Below, piece by piece: positions 30,151 to 36,039 of a stretch of DNA of 37,022 nt. A model generated the notes under the pieces. The model ran no database searches and was not told where the DNA came from. It was given only the letters and a program-made list of their open reading frames with translations. The position numbers and the translations under genes are program-made. This DNA is from a virus. The stretch is taken from the IMG/VR virus record IMGVR_UViG_3300020453_000613, positions 1-37,022 of that record; one strand, written 5' to 3'. Every line of letters begins with the position of its first letter. Position 1 is the first letter of the stretch.

Positions 30151-32229
30151 TTAGTAAGAATATGTATTTGTTGTTGAGGTTGTGGAACCATCCATTCCAG
30201 TTGTTACAGTAACTCTTTGAGTTGGTTGTGTAACTGTTTGTTGCTGTGCTGCAAGTTCTGCTGTTGTTGTTCTGACTGTGGGAGAAGTTGCTAAGATCTC
30301 CTTACCTCTTACAAGTTTTCCATTTGAATAGGAAGAAGTAACAATATAGTTGCTTCCTGAAACATCATCACCAGATGCAATTTCATCAGTTACAGCATTA
30401 ATGAAAACATTAGAAGTATCAAGTTGAAGATAAAGATCTTGCTTTCCAATTACATCATTTGAGTAAGGAGTAGCAGAGATTTCAATGAGTGACTCACCTC
30501 TATTTACTACGGTAGAAATGATATTAATTGGTGACAACATGATTTCACCTTTGACATAATCAATTGTTCCAACATCTTGTTTTACAATTACATACTCTGT
30601 ATCAGAGTTCAGTTTGAACATAAAGACTCTACCAGTCTTCAAGTCTTGATTTGGACTATCACCAAGATATAATGTATCAGAAATACCTGATACTTTAAAA
30701 CCAGATGATTTAATATTAAAACCAATCTCACCACCATGTGTTCCATGACCATGGTTCTTAATATGGAATCTGTTACCAAAACAAATTTCATACTCTGCAA
30801 ATGCATTTAATACTACTTGCAGGTCTCTGCGCATATTGACTGTTGTAATGTTTGAAGTAATAGAAGTATGACTATTGTCTAAAACATTCTGATACTTACT
30901 ATACTTGAATCTTCCTCCAAACTGATTCAATTCTGATGAATCTGCATATTCATTAATGTTATTTCTACAAGTGCCAGTTATAGTTGTTGAACTTGGTGCT
31001 TTATTCTCATTATAATAAACATAAGAATTAGTTTCAACAAACAAATATTTTAAGTCAACAATCTCTGGTACAATACCAGCAACTGAATACTTCTTAAGTT
31101 GACGTTGAATATCAGTCTTTACAGTGCTTGATAGATACACACCATTGATGGGTTTCACAGCAACCAATACTCTCCCATACTTAGGAGGTGTCAATTCCTC
31201 ACCACCAAAAGCAGAAACTGATTCTGCTTCAGGATAAATTTTTGGAATCATTGCTTCATAATCAACTGTAGTAACAGCACGATTTTGAGAAGCATAGATC
31301 TGTGGTGCAAACTTCTTAATTGAATCTACACTTTCAATCTGTGCCCCACCATAACTTTGTTGATCAACAACCATAGTTGTAATATTGGTTGTTAATGATC
31401 CACCATTATTATCAACTAACTGACCAGCATAGGAAATTCTTGATAGATTGTTTCCATTCTCACCATTTGATACAATATATCCAACCTGTATTACATTTGG
31501 TTCTTGCACTGGCAATCCAAATATACCATCACCAAATAATATTTCATATCTTTCATTCTCTACTTCCTGCAAGTAATATACAGGTGAATCCTTCTTAACA
31601 TCAAACAATCCTTTAGATTGTGAAAACTTTCTTACAATACTAGAACTTACTGAGTCTTTAACATTAACTCTAATTAGATTAGTATCAATACCACTATTTG
31701 TAAGGATATATTTTTGATTTGGTGTTCTAGAATTTACAGTGAACTCTTGTTGAATATAAACACCTTCATACACTGTGATGGTATCAAAGATTGCAAGACC
31801 ATCTTCATCAACACCTACTGTTATATCTTCTGGTATTGAGAAAGTAAAGTTATTGCCACCAAAGGTTGCAGAAGTTGTAGCAACAATACCTTTCTTTAAG
31901 GTAACTGCAACAGTTGTTGTGCCACTAACATCAACAGCAAATGAAACTAATGCTTTTGCTGCACGTCTTGGTCTTGGTGTATATCCAATGTTTTTTGCTA
32001 ATGATACTACATTCTCTCTTAATGTAGCACTATCAATGAAGACCTCATTGGTCACCATGTTAGCATTATATGAATTAATATATGTGTTATATGCTAACAG
32101 ATCAATGATGGTTGATAAGTTTGAACCTTCAAAATCATAATCAGTAAAGTTTGAATTCGCACGAAGGTAATCCCTTAGGGATGTTTTGATCTGATTAAAA
32201 TCTAGATTGCTGAAATTTACTAAAGGCAT
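30151..32229 (-). CDS. 6: Baseplate wedge subunit gp6
   Basis: At 692 aa it is close to T4 gp6 (660 aa). The N-terminal block is diagnostic: NFTDYDFEGSNLSTIIDLLA then YNTYINSYNANMVTNEVFID and LRENVVSLAKNIGYTPRPRR. T4 gp6 has the same F-x-x-YDFEGS-x-L ... DLLAYNT and ATLR/ANLR signature. The middle (VDYEAMIPKIYPEAESVSAF, GRVLVAVKP) is typical of baseplate J-like/gp6 proteins. In T4, gp6 dimers form the inner ring that ties the six wedges together and sheathes the hub. The start ATG follows the gp25 stop directly (AGGTAAATG, with the stop TAA next to the ATG), and the gp7-position gene starts three bases after its end, so the three form an operon. Confidence 0.95.
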   Translation of the reverse strand: MPLVNFSNLDFNQIKTSLRDYLRANSNFTDYDFEGSNLSTIIDLLAYNTYINSYNANMVTNEVFIDSATLRENVVSLAKNIGYTPRPRRAAKALVSFAVDVSGTTTVAVTLKKGIVATTSATFGGNNFTFSIPEDITVGVDEDGLAIFDTITVYEGVYIQQEFTVNSRTPNQKYILTNSGIDTNLIRVNVKDSVSSSIVRKFSQSKGLFDVKKDSPVYYLQEVENERYEILFGDGIFGLPVQEPNVIQVGYIVSNGENGNNLSRISYAGQLVDNNGGSLTTNITTMVVDQQSYGGAQIESVDSIKKFAPQIYASQNRAVTTVDYEAMIPKIYPEAESVSAFGGEELTPPKYGRVLVAVKPINGVYLSSTVKTDIQRQLKKYSVAGIVPEIVDLKYLFVETNSYVYYNENKAPSSTTITGTCRNNINEYADSSELNQFGGRFKYSKYQNVLDNSHTSITSNITTVNMRRDLQVVLNAFAEYEICFGNRFHIKNHGHGTHGGEIGFNIKSSGFKVSGISDTLYLGDSPNQDLKTGRVFMFKLNSDTEYVIVKQDVGTIDYVKGEIMLSPINIISTVVNRGESLIEISATPYSNDVIGKQDLYLQLDTSNVFINAVTDEIASGDDVSGSNYIVTSSYSNGKLVRGKEILATSPTVRTTTAELAAQQQTVTQPTQRVTVTTGMDGSTTSTTNTYSY

Positions 32230-32631
32230 TTACCTAGTGAGCTCTAATGCGAAATTTATTTGTTGTCTGGATGCTTCAATACCAATGATTTCATAGTTAA
32301 TTAAAACATCAAATGCATTATCAGGGATGTTTGCTTTAACAAATACATCCTTCAAGTCTACCCTAGGTTCATACTTAATAATTGTATTTTCAATTTGCTG
32401 CTGAATAGATGATGCAGTAATTTGATCTAATGTTTCAAATAATGATTCATATACCTCAGAACCTAAATCAGGTTGAAATGGTTTATCACCTGGTACTGTC
32501 AGAATTAAATTACGAATTGATCTGGAGATTGCATTCTCATTTTTTAACGCAATCAGGTCACTGTTCAAAGGATTTGTTTGAAACGTCGCACTTATATCTT
32601 TAAATGGTTTACTTACCCTTTGAACAGGCAT
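32230..32631 (-). CDS. 25: Baseplate wedge subunit gp25 (GPW/gp25 family)
   Basis: The 133-aa length equals T4 gp25 (132 aa). The family core is visible as AISRSIRNLILTVPGDKPFQ, PDLGSEVYESLFE, then IENTIIKYEPRVDL, matching the T4 pattern RSI-x-N ... G-x-[RK]-PF-x-P-x-[FL]-G ... YEPR[IV]D. gp25 is the small wedge protein that seeds sheath polymerisation and contacts gp6 and gp53. A TATAAATA late promoter lies 25 bases before the start, making gp25 the first gene of a gp25-gp6-gp7 transcript. There is no strong Shine-Dalgarno sequence. The chosen ATG gives the expected length. Confidence 0.95.
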   Translation of the reverse strand: MPVQRVSKPFKDISATFQTNPLNSDLIALKNENAISRSIRNLILTVPGDKPFQPDLGSEVYESLFETLDQITASSIQQQIENTIIKYEPRVDLKDVFVKANIPDNAFDVLINYEIIGIEASRQQINFALELTR

Positions 32632-32655
32632 AATCTAGACACTAGGATATGTCTT

Positions 32656-32663
32656 TATTTATA
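32656..32663 (-). promoter_or_regulatory. T4-type late promoter before gp25
   Basis: The minus strand reads CCCC-TATAAATA-AAGA, an exact T4 late -10 element. It lies in the 48-base gap between the 226-aa gene and gp25, 25 bases before the gp25 start. It shares its CCCC prefix and downstream AA with the promoter before gp8, supporting a real, phage-specific extended motif. Confidence 0.88.
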
Positions 32664-32679
32664 GGGGTTATTTAGAATT

Positions 32680-33360
32680 TTAAAGAGGATCTAAAAGATC
32701 ATTAATTTCACTCTTTCTATCCTTAGAGGTCTTCCAGAAATATGCTTCCTGATCACCTAATCCATCCCTATCATAACCATTCTCTACTTGATAATATTCA
32801 GTAGATACCTTGAAGTCAGGGGTTTTGGGTTTTTCTGGTGTCAAACTGTTATCATAGATACGAGTTCTATTGTTTGGATATAGTGCATACTGACCATTGA
32901 CCAATTCAATCAGGTTATGAGACTTATGTTCTGCAGGGTTCTCTGAGGTGGAATAATCAACCACATCAGGGTCTTGATGATAATTATCTAATGTACATAC
33001 ATATGTACCCTCCATAGTGCCATGATCCCTTGTATAGACCTCATAAGTCATGGACCCAATGAATTGTTTCTGAACTGCAACTACCCCATAATCCATACAA
33101 TTCCAGAACTGTAGATTCTGTAAGTTCATATCAGGATCAGGTGTCTTGGGTTCACTTAAAAATGCACTGATAGGTAGTTTATCATACATTGCCCCATATT
33201 CAGGTAGATAGGTTTCAAAATAAAATGCACGCCCTGGAATGGACTTAGCACTCACCCATACACCTTTTTCAAATTCACCCCATCCAGATTGATGATCTGT
33301 AAGGTATTCTTTCCTCACCCATACCTCTACAGAGGGGAGGTTGGTAATTAGACAAGACAT
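32680..33360 (-). CDS. Conserved protein upstream of gp25 (226 aa), function unknown
   Basis: I associate this sequence with a conserved T4-like cyanophage protein but know no function. It opens with SCLITNLPSVEVWVRKEYLT and is rich in Trp, Tyr and acidic residues. Recognisable conserved-looking pieces are VWVSAKSIPGRAFYFETYLP, FWNCMDYGVVAVQKQFIGSM and YEVYTRDHGTMEGTYVCTLD. No membrane segment, signal peptide, nucleotide-binding or catalytic motif is visible. It does not resemble T4 gp53, although the position just before gp25/gp6 makes a baseplate role possible. It is isolated from the upstream small genes by an intrinsic terminator (33398-33421), so it needs its own promoter. TATAATTA at 33386-33393 is the obvious candidate. 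Confidence 0.88.
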   Translation of the reverse strand: MSCLITNLPSVEVWVRKEYLTDHQSGWGEFEKGVWVSAKSIPGRAFYFETYLPEYGAMYDKLPISAFLSEPKTPDPDMNLQNLQFWNCMDYGVVAVQKQFIGSMTYEVYTRDHGTMEGTYVCTLDNYHQDPDVVDYSTSENPAEHKSHNLIELVNGQYALYPNNRTRIYDNSLTPEKPKTPDFKVSTEYYQVENGYDRDGLGDQEAYFWKTSKDRKSEINDLLDPL

Positions 33361-33385
33361 AGAGAACCGAGATTTTCCGCTGATT

Positions 33386-33393
33386 TAATTATA
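33386..33393 (-). promoter_or_regulatory. Candidate promoter TATAATTA before the 226-aa gene
   Basis: On the minus strand TATAATTA differs from the late element TATAAATA at one base and contains a perfect sigma70 -10 (TATAAT). It lies 26 bases before the ATG at 33360, the same distance as the exact late promoter before gp25, and immediately after a terminator, where a new promoter is required. There is no TTGACA-like box at the correct spacing, so a variant late promoter is more likely than a sigma70 promoter. Confidence 0.5.
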
Positions 33394-33397
33394 ACAT

Positions 33398-33421
33398 AAA
33401 AAAAAGGGCATTGCTGCCCTT
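33398..33421 (-). terminator. Intrinsic terminator after the 48-aa gene
   Basis: On the minus strand a perfect 7-bp stem AAGGGCA / TGCCCTT with a GCAA tetraloop is followed directly by a run of eight or more T. It begins nine bases after the stop of the 48-aa gene at 33430. It ends the small-gene region before the late structural genes start. Confidence 0.9.
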
Positions 33422-33429
33422 CTTGTCTA

Positions 33430-33576
33430 TTAACGTCCTTGACCTCTATAACGCTTCTTCTTGTTATTACTGCTGGTTGCAGCATACTTTGTGTGCTGCC
33501 CATGTCCCTGTCTGGTTTTCTTGGGTTGTGATTCAATAAACACTGAACCAAGCAGTGACTTCTTAACTTTTGCCAT
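33430..33576 (-). CDS. Small basic protein (48 aa), cyanophage type
   Basis: The protein begins MAKVKKSLLGSVFIES and ends in an Arg/Lys/Asn-rich tail (SSNNKKKRYRGQGR), with a middle rich in Gly, Gln and His. The strong positive charge and lack of hydrophobic core suggest a disordered nucleic-acid- or rRNA-binding peptide, but that is inference. I recall near-identical short proteins in T4-like cyanophages, where they are unnamed. The start has AAAGGTAA six bases upstream as a possible ribosome binding site, and the gene follows the 57-aa gene after nine bases. A terminator follows. Confidence 0.85.
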   Translation of the reverse strand: MAKVKKSLLGSVFIESQPKKTRQGHGQHTKYAATSSNNKKKRYRGQGR

Positions 33577-33585
33577 AATTTACCT

Positions 33586-33759
33586 TTACTTAAAATTTTG
33601 TGGGAGTGCATGAGCACTTACAACTGTAGCAGAAGGCATTGATGCCTCAAAGATTCTCATTGCCTCTGCTTGATGTGTTGCATCTACTTTCTTGTAATGA
33701 TACTTTCTACCTGTAGCTTTTAATCTATAGGTGACCATGTATGGATATTGTGTGATCAT
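33586..33759 (-). CDS. Small conserved protein (57 aa), function unknown
   Basis: The frame starts MITQYPYMVTYRLKATG and continues with a basic beta segment RKYHYKKVDATHQAEAMRIF and FEASMPSATVVSAHALP. The layout (strand, then a helix containing AEAMRIFEA, then a short strand) looks like a compact beta-alpha-beta fold of the kind seen in many small phage proteins. The start lies one base after the glycosyltransferase-like gene, so translation is probably coupled. The next gene begins nine bases after its stop. Alternative start at the internal Met8 (33738) is possible. No function is known to me. Confidence 0.82.
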   Translation of the reverse strand: MITQYPYMVTYRLKATGRKYHYKKVDATHQAEAMRIFEASMPSATVVSAHALPQNFK

Positions 33760-33760
33760 A

Positions 33761-34558
33761 TCAAATCACCCTAGTCTTCTCATGACCAACACGAATACGT
33801 GGATCACACCAAATCTCATACCCTGCTTCAATAGCATCTAGACAGAATGAGACATCCTCTCCACACATATCCTGTACTGCACCAGACTCAAAGACTTGCA
33901 TCTTAGGTGCAAACCATGGATATGGCATCTTCTTATTACCTTCATCATCAAAGTCTTCAAAGACTCCCTTCTTGATCATCACCCATCCAAATCCTGTGTA
34001 ATCAACAGTAAATGGTTTCTTACGATTCTGAATGCTATCAACCATCTCATGGTTCATGACACCACCATTATTACGGAAGTCATTCTCATCCAACCAGTGT
34101 GCTACAGATGTAGTCTTACCATCTTCAGTAGAATACCAACCAGCAGTGATCTCACGTTCTGTACCATCTTCACTCAGTGACAGATCACACAGTTGCCAGA
34201 ACTTATTAGAGTCAAATACAATGTCACTATCAATCCACAACTGATAGTCATAGTGAAGTTTACCATCCCATGGCACCTGGTTAGGTCCACGCAATACATT
34301 AGCACCCAAACACTTACAACGTGCAAAGTTCACCATAGAAGAGTAATCCTGACTGATCTGGATACTCATTCCATTCTGTACCATGTCAAAGCACAGTTGT
34401 ACAAAGTTCTTCAGGAATGTATATGATACTCCACGTCCAGGCAGACAAAATACAATAGTCTTTCCTTTCATCCTTGCCTTAATGGCATCATAATCCCACT
34501 CAGGTCCTTTCTTCTTTGATGGGGGCGATGATGCCTTTACAGTAAATCCTTTTGCCAT
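33761..34558 (-). CDS. Glycosyltransferase-like protein, GT-A fold (265 aa)
   Basis: After a basic N-terminus (residues 1-30), KTIVFCLPGRGVSYTFLKNF begins a nucleotide-sugar-binding-like beta-alpha unit. A D-x-D-type motif in YDYQLWIDSDIVFDSNKFWQ (D110, D112) would bind the metal and nucleotide-sugar, and the C-terminal GEDVSFCLDAIEAGYEIWCD, then PRIRVGHEK (233-261) matches the 'ED-x-x-FC ... G-x-x-[IV]-W-x-D-P ... GH' ending of GT-A enzymes. The acceptor is unknown: virion protein, DNA base or host envelope. As I recall, relatives are common in marine T4-like phages and annotated hypothetical or glycosyltransferase. A sigma70-like promoter at 34581-34609 lies 16 bases upstream of likely transcription start to ATG. 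Length is compatible with a single GT-A domain. Confidence 0.85.
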   Translation of the reverse strand: MAKGFTVKASSPPSKKKGPEWDYDAIKARMKGKTIVFCLPGRGVSYTFLKNFVQLCFDMVQNGMSIQISQDYSSMVNFARCKCLGANVLRGPNQVPWDGKLHYDYQLWIDSDIVFDSNKFWQLCDLSLSEDGTEREITAGWYSTEDGKTTSVAHWLDENDFRNNGGVMNHEMVDSIQNRKKPFTVDYTGFGWVMIKKGVFEDFDDEGNKKMPYPWFAPKMQVFESGAVQDMCGEDVSFCLDAIEAGYEIWCDPRIRVGHEKTRVI

Positions 34559-34580
34559 GATTGATAATTCACTACACTTC

Positions 34581-34609
34581 AGTTTAGCAGTTTATATAGT
34601 CTCTGTCAA
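34581..34609 (-). promoter_or_regulatory. Sigma70-like promoter before the glycosyltransferase-like gene
   Basis: The minus strand has TTGACA (34604-34609), a 17-base spacer, and TAAACT (34581-34586). The -35 is perfect and the -10 matches four of six. It overlaps the stop codon of the 67-aa gene and would start transcripts about 16 bases before the ATG at 34558, giving a host-RNA-polymerase (early) promoter for the transferase, 57-aa and 48-aa genes up to the terminator at 33398. Confidence 0.6.
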
Positions 34610-34809
34610 TATGAAGACTCTTCTTCAGTTGCTAGGGTTTCCACTACCTCAAAGGACAGATCCTCCTCCTCATAATCAGTCTTCATCAGACCAACCATTG
34701 CCTTCATCTCATTATATCTTGTCTCAAAATCACTCTTTGTTAGGTTGTTATATACACATCTGTCCTTCAAGTATATGTGGTAAAAATTTTCTGGGGAAAT
34801 TTTTTTCAT
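34606..34809 (-). CDS. Small conserved acidic protein (67 aa), function unknown
   Basis: The protein begins MKKISPENFYHIYLKDRCVY, followed by NNLTKSDFETRYNEMKAMVG and an acidic C-terminus with YEEEDLSFEVVETLATEEE. It is predicted mostly helical. I recall closely similar short proteins in T4-like cyanophages (the KISPENFYHIYLKDRC start), without function. It is bracketed by its own control signals: an intrinsic terminator lies about 38 bases upstream (34847-34869), a TATAAT box at 34830-34835, and the next promoter overlaps its stop codon. Confidence 0.85.
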   Translation of the reverse strand: MKKISPENFYHIYLKDRCVYNNLTKSDFETRYNEMKAMVGLMKTDYEEEDLSFEVVETLATEEESSY

Positions 34810-34829
34810 GAAATGGTTTCTGTTACGGA

Positions 34830-34835
34830 ATTATA
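34830..34835 (-). promoter_or_regulatory. Possible -10 box (TATAAT) before the 67-aa gene
   Basis: A perfect TATAAT (minus strand) lies 21 bases before the ATG at 34809. The bases at the -35 position (GCCTCT, part of the terminator stem) do not match TTGACA. Since a terminator sits immediately upstream the gene needs a promoter, but this one would have to be activator-dependent or weak. Confidence 0.35.
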
Positions 34836-34846
34836 TATGGGGGCAT

Positions 34847-34869
34847 AAAAAAAGAGGCATATAAACCTC
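34847..34869 (-). terminator. Intrinsic terminator before the 67-aa gene
   Basis: On the minus strand GAGG-TTTATATG-CCTC is followed by seven T. The stem is short (four G/C-containing pairs plus a possible T-G pair) but the T tract is good. It would end transcripts arriving from the NYETWNVAL-type gene at 35019-35288, across the structured gap described separately. Confidence 0.6.
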
Positions 34870-34897
34870 ATGGGAATATACTTTTGTAGGTTGCCCT

Positions 34898-34960
34898 AGA
34901 CCGGTCTTTTCGTAGGGGGGGGGTTATTTTAATCCTTAGACCCCACTACGCCCTAGGGCG
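34898..34960. other. GC-rich structured stretch in a non-coding gap
   Basis: Between the 67-aa gene and the 89-aa gene (34810-35018, 209 bases) I see no gene. The middle is unusually G/C-dense for this AT-rich window. It has the 10-bp palindrome AGACCGGTCT (34898-34907), a run of nine G (34915-34923), a 12-bp palindrome CGCCCTAGGGCG (34949-34960), and a longer hairpin in which CGTAG-GGGG (from 34911) can pair with CCCC-A-CTACG (34941-34950). Possible roles are an RNA structure in the 3' region of the upstream transcript or a recombination or replication signal. None is demonstrated. Confidence 0.5.
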
Positions 34961-35018
34961 GACATTACATCACGCCCATAATCACTGTCATATTCACAAC
35001 ACTGTGATTCACAAGATG

Positions 35019-35288
35019 TCAGAGTTCACTGAGCATCTCATTCAATTCTACAGTGTTGAGACTATCATCATCCCACTTAACATTGTCAGGGGTTGCAGGA
35101 GAGAACTCCATCAACATGTGGGACAGTGACTTGTATCCATGCTCTGCCCATTCCTGAGCAAGGTGATACAAACCCTCATCATTTTGCAACCAGAGGGCAA
35201 CATTCCAGGTCTCATAATTAGTCCAACCATTGTATGTTTGGTCCATCAGATTTGTCTGGAAAGATGTGGTCATGTGTGATTGAGTCAT
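35019..35288 (-). CDS. NYETWNVAL-type small protein (89 aa)
   Basis: The core YNGWTNYETWNVALWLQNDE followed by GLYHLAQEW is a strongly conserved signature I recall from many phage and some cyanobacterial small proteins of unknown function. The rest is an acidic helical C-terminus with WDDDSLNTVELNEMLSEL. The first ATG (35288) gives a 14-residue leader (MTQSHMTTSFQTNL) that relatives often lack, and Met15 (35246) just before DQTYNGW is an alternative start. No Shine-Dalgarno sequence precedes either. The upstream 90 bases hold the 20-bp repeat also found before the 48-aa membrane-peptide gene and the inverted TGTGCCCCA pair, so its expression is probably controlled through those elements. Confidence 0.88.
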   Translation of the reverse strand: MTQSHMTTSFQTNLMDQTYNGWTNYETWNVALWLQNDEGLYHLAQEWAEHGYKSLSHMLMEFSPATPDNVKWDDDSLNTVELNEMLSEL

Positions 35289-35304
35289 GCTTACACTGTA
35301 GATC

Positions 35305-35324
35305 CACTTTAGAGGTAACTAACA
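35305..35324 (-). repeat. 20-bp direct repeat, copy 1 (before the 89-aa gene)
   Basis: The plus strand reads CACTTTAGAGGTAACTAACA, identical to 36947-36966. On the transcribed (minus) strand it is a leader sequence containing GTTAGTTACCTCTAAAG and ends 16 bases before the ATG at 35288. In both copies it is the last element before a start codon. Confidence 0.85.
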
Positions 35325-35334
35325 ATGTTTTTTG

Positions 35335-35370
35335 TATGTGCCCCACATAAACAACATTATTGGGGCACAT
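35335..35370. repeat. Inverted TGTGCCCCA pair (10-bp perfect arms)
   Basis: ATGTGCCCCA (35336-35345) and TGGGGCACAT (35361-35370) form a perfect 10-bp stem with a 15-base loop. The left arm is part of a complete 15-bp palindromic element TATGTGCCCCACATA (35335-35349). Outside the stem, GTTAGT (minus-strand orientation, in the 20-bp repeat) and ACTAAC (around 35371-35377) could extend the pairing. There is no T tract, so it is not a standard intrinsic terminator. It lies between the 30-aa ORF and the 89-aa gene. Confidence 0.85.
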
Positions 35371-35379
35371 GAGTTAGTA

Positions 35380-35472
35380 TCAATAAAGTGCCACAACTGC
35401 ATCCAAGAGTAACAGCAACTCAGTGCCATTCTCAGCATAGTCCAGAGCATCAAAGCACTGTGTGATTGACAT
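35380..35472 (-). CDS. Possible micro-protein (30 aa)
   Basis: The frame starts MSITQCFDALDYAENG and ends in a leucine-rich TELLLLLDAVVALY, and it stops just before the ACTAAC/TGTGCCCC element. A polar helix followed by 'NG-x-[ED]-LL-x-LLDA' is a pattern I recall in very short cyanophage ORFs. It fills most of an otherwise empty gap and lies about 110 bases downstream of a consensus sigma70 promoter (35591-35619). There is no clear ribosome binding site. Length alone makes chance a real possibility. Confidence 0.45.
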   Translation of the reverse strand: MSITQCFDALDYAENGTELLLLLDAVVALY

Positions 35473-35590
35473 AATGAAAGTGTGATTTAGTGGGTGTAAT
35501 ACTGGGTCTTACACTGTTCATGAGTCTCCCCATGATATGTTGCCCAGTGTGTTAGTTAGTGATAGTCTTATATGTGTCTTTCACCCTTAC

Positions 35591-35619
35591 AATATAGGTC
35601 ATTTCAGTGTATCTGTCAA
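35591..35619 (-). promoter_or_regulatory. Consensus sigma70 (early) promoter
   Basis: On the minus strand TTGACA (35614-35619), a 17-base spacer and TATATT (35591-35596): perfect -35, five of six at -10, ideal spacing. Transcription would start near 35585 and run toward the 30-aa ORF and the 89-aa gene, giving a leader of about 110 bases to the first ATG at 35472. It is the best host-type promoter I found in the window. Confidence 0.75.
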
Positions 35620-35732
35620 GGGACAATGTGCAGTTCTCAGAGTGTCTGTGAGGGGTTGACATGTGTGAGGTTTGATGATAGACTGCACGCTTAGAACACA
35701 AGACCCAGGTACATTTATTCTCACCTTTATTC

Positions 35733-35801
35733 CATGTGCCCCATATACATCTATGTGCCCCAGATGTGTGCCCCACACTAACATTTTATGTGCCCCACAT
35801 A
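35733..35801. repeat. Cluster of four 15-bp palindromic repeats (cluster 1)
   Basis: Plus-strand copies are CATGTGCCCCATATA (35733-35747), TATGTGCCCCAGATG (35752-35766), TGTGTGCCCCACACT (35765-35779) and TATGTGCCCCACATA (35787-35801). The consensus is an inverted repeat, TATGTG-CCC-CACATA. Start-to-start spacings are 19, 13 and 22 bases, and the 13 and 22 steps are echoed in cluster 2 (13 and 23). The last copy is followed by GTCA and ends two bases from the 60-aa gene's stop codon. Confidence 0.85.
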
Positions 35802-35802
35802 G

Positions 35803-35985
35803 TCATGTTATGTTAGTCAAACTTTCCTCCAATCTTCCTTGCATTTGTTCTAGAAAGATGGTCCCTTTTGCCTCTGCAATCCTCTCATACTCATCCAATA
35901 ATAGGATGATATGGTGATAACATGATTCAGGGATTCTAGTCTTCACAGTCTTACCTAGATTAGGAAACTTAGAGGAGAAGGGCAT
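35803..35985 (-). CDS. Small protein with an RIPESCY helix motif (60 aa)
   Basis: I place the start at the ATG at 35985, giving MPFSSKFPNLGKTVKTRIPE then SCYHHIILLLDEYERIAEAK. A longer frame from 36036 exists, but its extra 17 residues (MGQMSYTMWSTCVGHIV) are a translation of the operator-like repeats and contain the promoter -10 (36016-36021), so it would not be on the mRNA. The 'V-[KR]-x-RIPES ... I-x-x-LLDEYE' arrangement, a short strand followed by an amphipathic helix, is reminiscent of small cyanobacterial/phage proteins and of ribbon-helix-helix regulators, but no second helix with a clear DNA-binding signature is visible. A repressor or autoregulator of its own repeat-bearing promoter is a hypothesis only. 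Confidence 0.72.
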   Translation of the reverse strand: MPFSSKFPNLGKTVKTRIPESCYHHIILLLDEYERIAEAKGTIFLEQMQGRLEESLTNIT

Positions 35986-35988
35986 TAC

Positions 35989-36039
35989 TATGTGACCCAC
36001 ACATGTGCTCCACATAGTATAACTCATTTGCCCCACATA
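35989..36039. repeat. Cluster of three 15-bp palindromic repeats (cluster 2) over a promoter
   Basis: Plus-strand copies are TATGTGACCCACACA (35989-36003), CATGTGCTCCACATA (36002-36016) and CATTTGCCCCACATA (36025-36039). The third lies inside the spacer of the promoter at 36016-36044, the second abuts its -10 box, and the first ends three bases from the ATG of the 60-aa gene. This is the geometry of operators that a repressor would use. Confidence 0.8.

Larger units (their letters stand above)
35473..35802. other. 330-base stretch without a convincing gene
   Basis: This gap holds a consensus sigma70 promoter and a cluster of four palindromic repeats, both listed separately. Two overlapping minus-strand frames (35552-35776 and 35599-35784) are open here, but their N-terminal halves are translations of the repeats and their composition (many His, Thr, Cys) is unlike the neighbouring genes. 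Because the repeat cluster matches the leader of the 60-aa gene, this gap may be the remains of a duplicated gene. Confidence 0.5.

Noticed and set aside
32680-33360. Assignment of the 226-aa protein as gp53
   Set aside because: The location next to gp25 and gp6 is suggestive, but the sequence shows no resemblance to T4 gp53 that I can see.
33348-33617. 89-aa minus-strand frame
   Set aside because: It overlaps the 48-aa gene in another frame, covers the terminator and ends inside the 226-aa gene. The 48-aa frame is the one with recognisable, well-spaced coding sequence.
35335-35370. Intrinsic terminator at the inverted TGTGCCCCA pair
   Set aside because: The stem is strong but neither strand has a T tract after it, and the loop is long.
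35655-35683. Plus-strand TTGACA-17-TAGACT
   Set aside because: The -10 is poor and no plus-strand gene follows.
35552-35784. Two overlapping frames of 74 and 61 aa
   Set aside because: Their N-terminal parts translate the palindromic repeats and they contain the sigma70 promoter. Composition is unlike neighbouring proteins.
35986-36036. Upstream extension of the 60-aa gene (17 extra residues)
   Set aside because: The extension spans the repeats and the -10 box of the promoter at 36016-36044, so it would be untranscribed or only partly transcribed from that promoter.
35733-36039. CRISPR-like repeat array
   Set aside because: Repeats are 15 bp with irregular gaps of a few bases, some overlapping, with no spacers of constant length and no cas genes.
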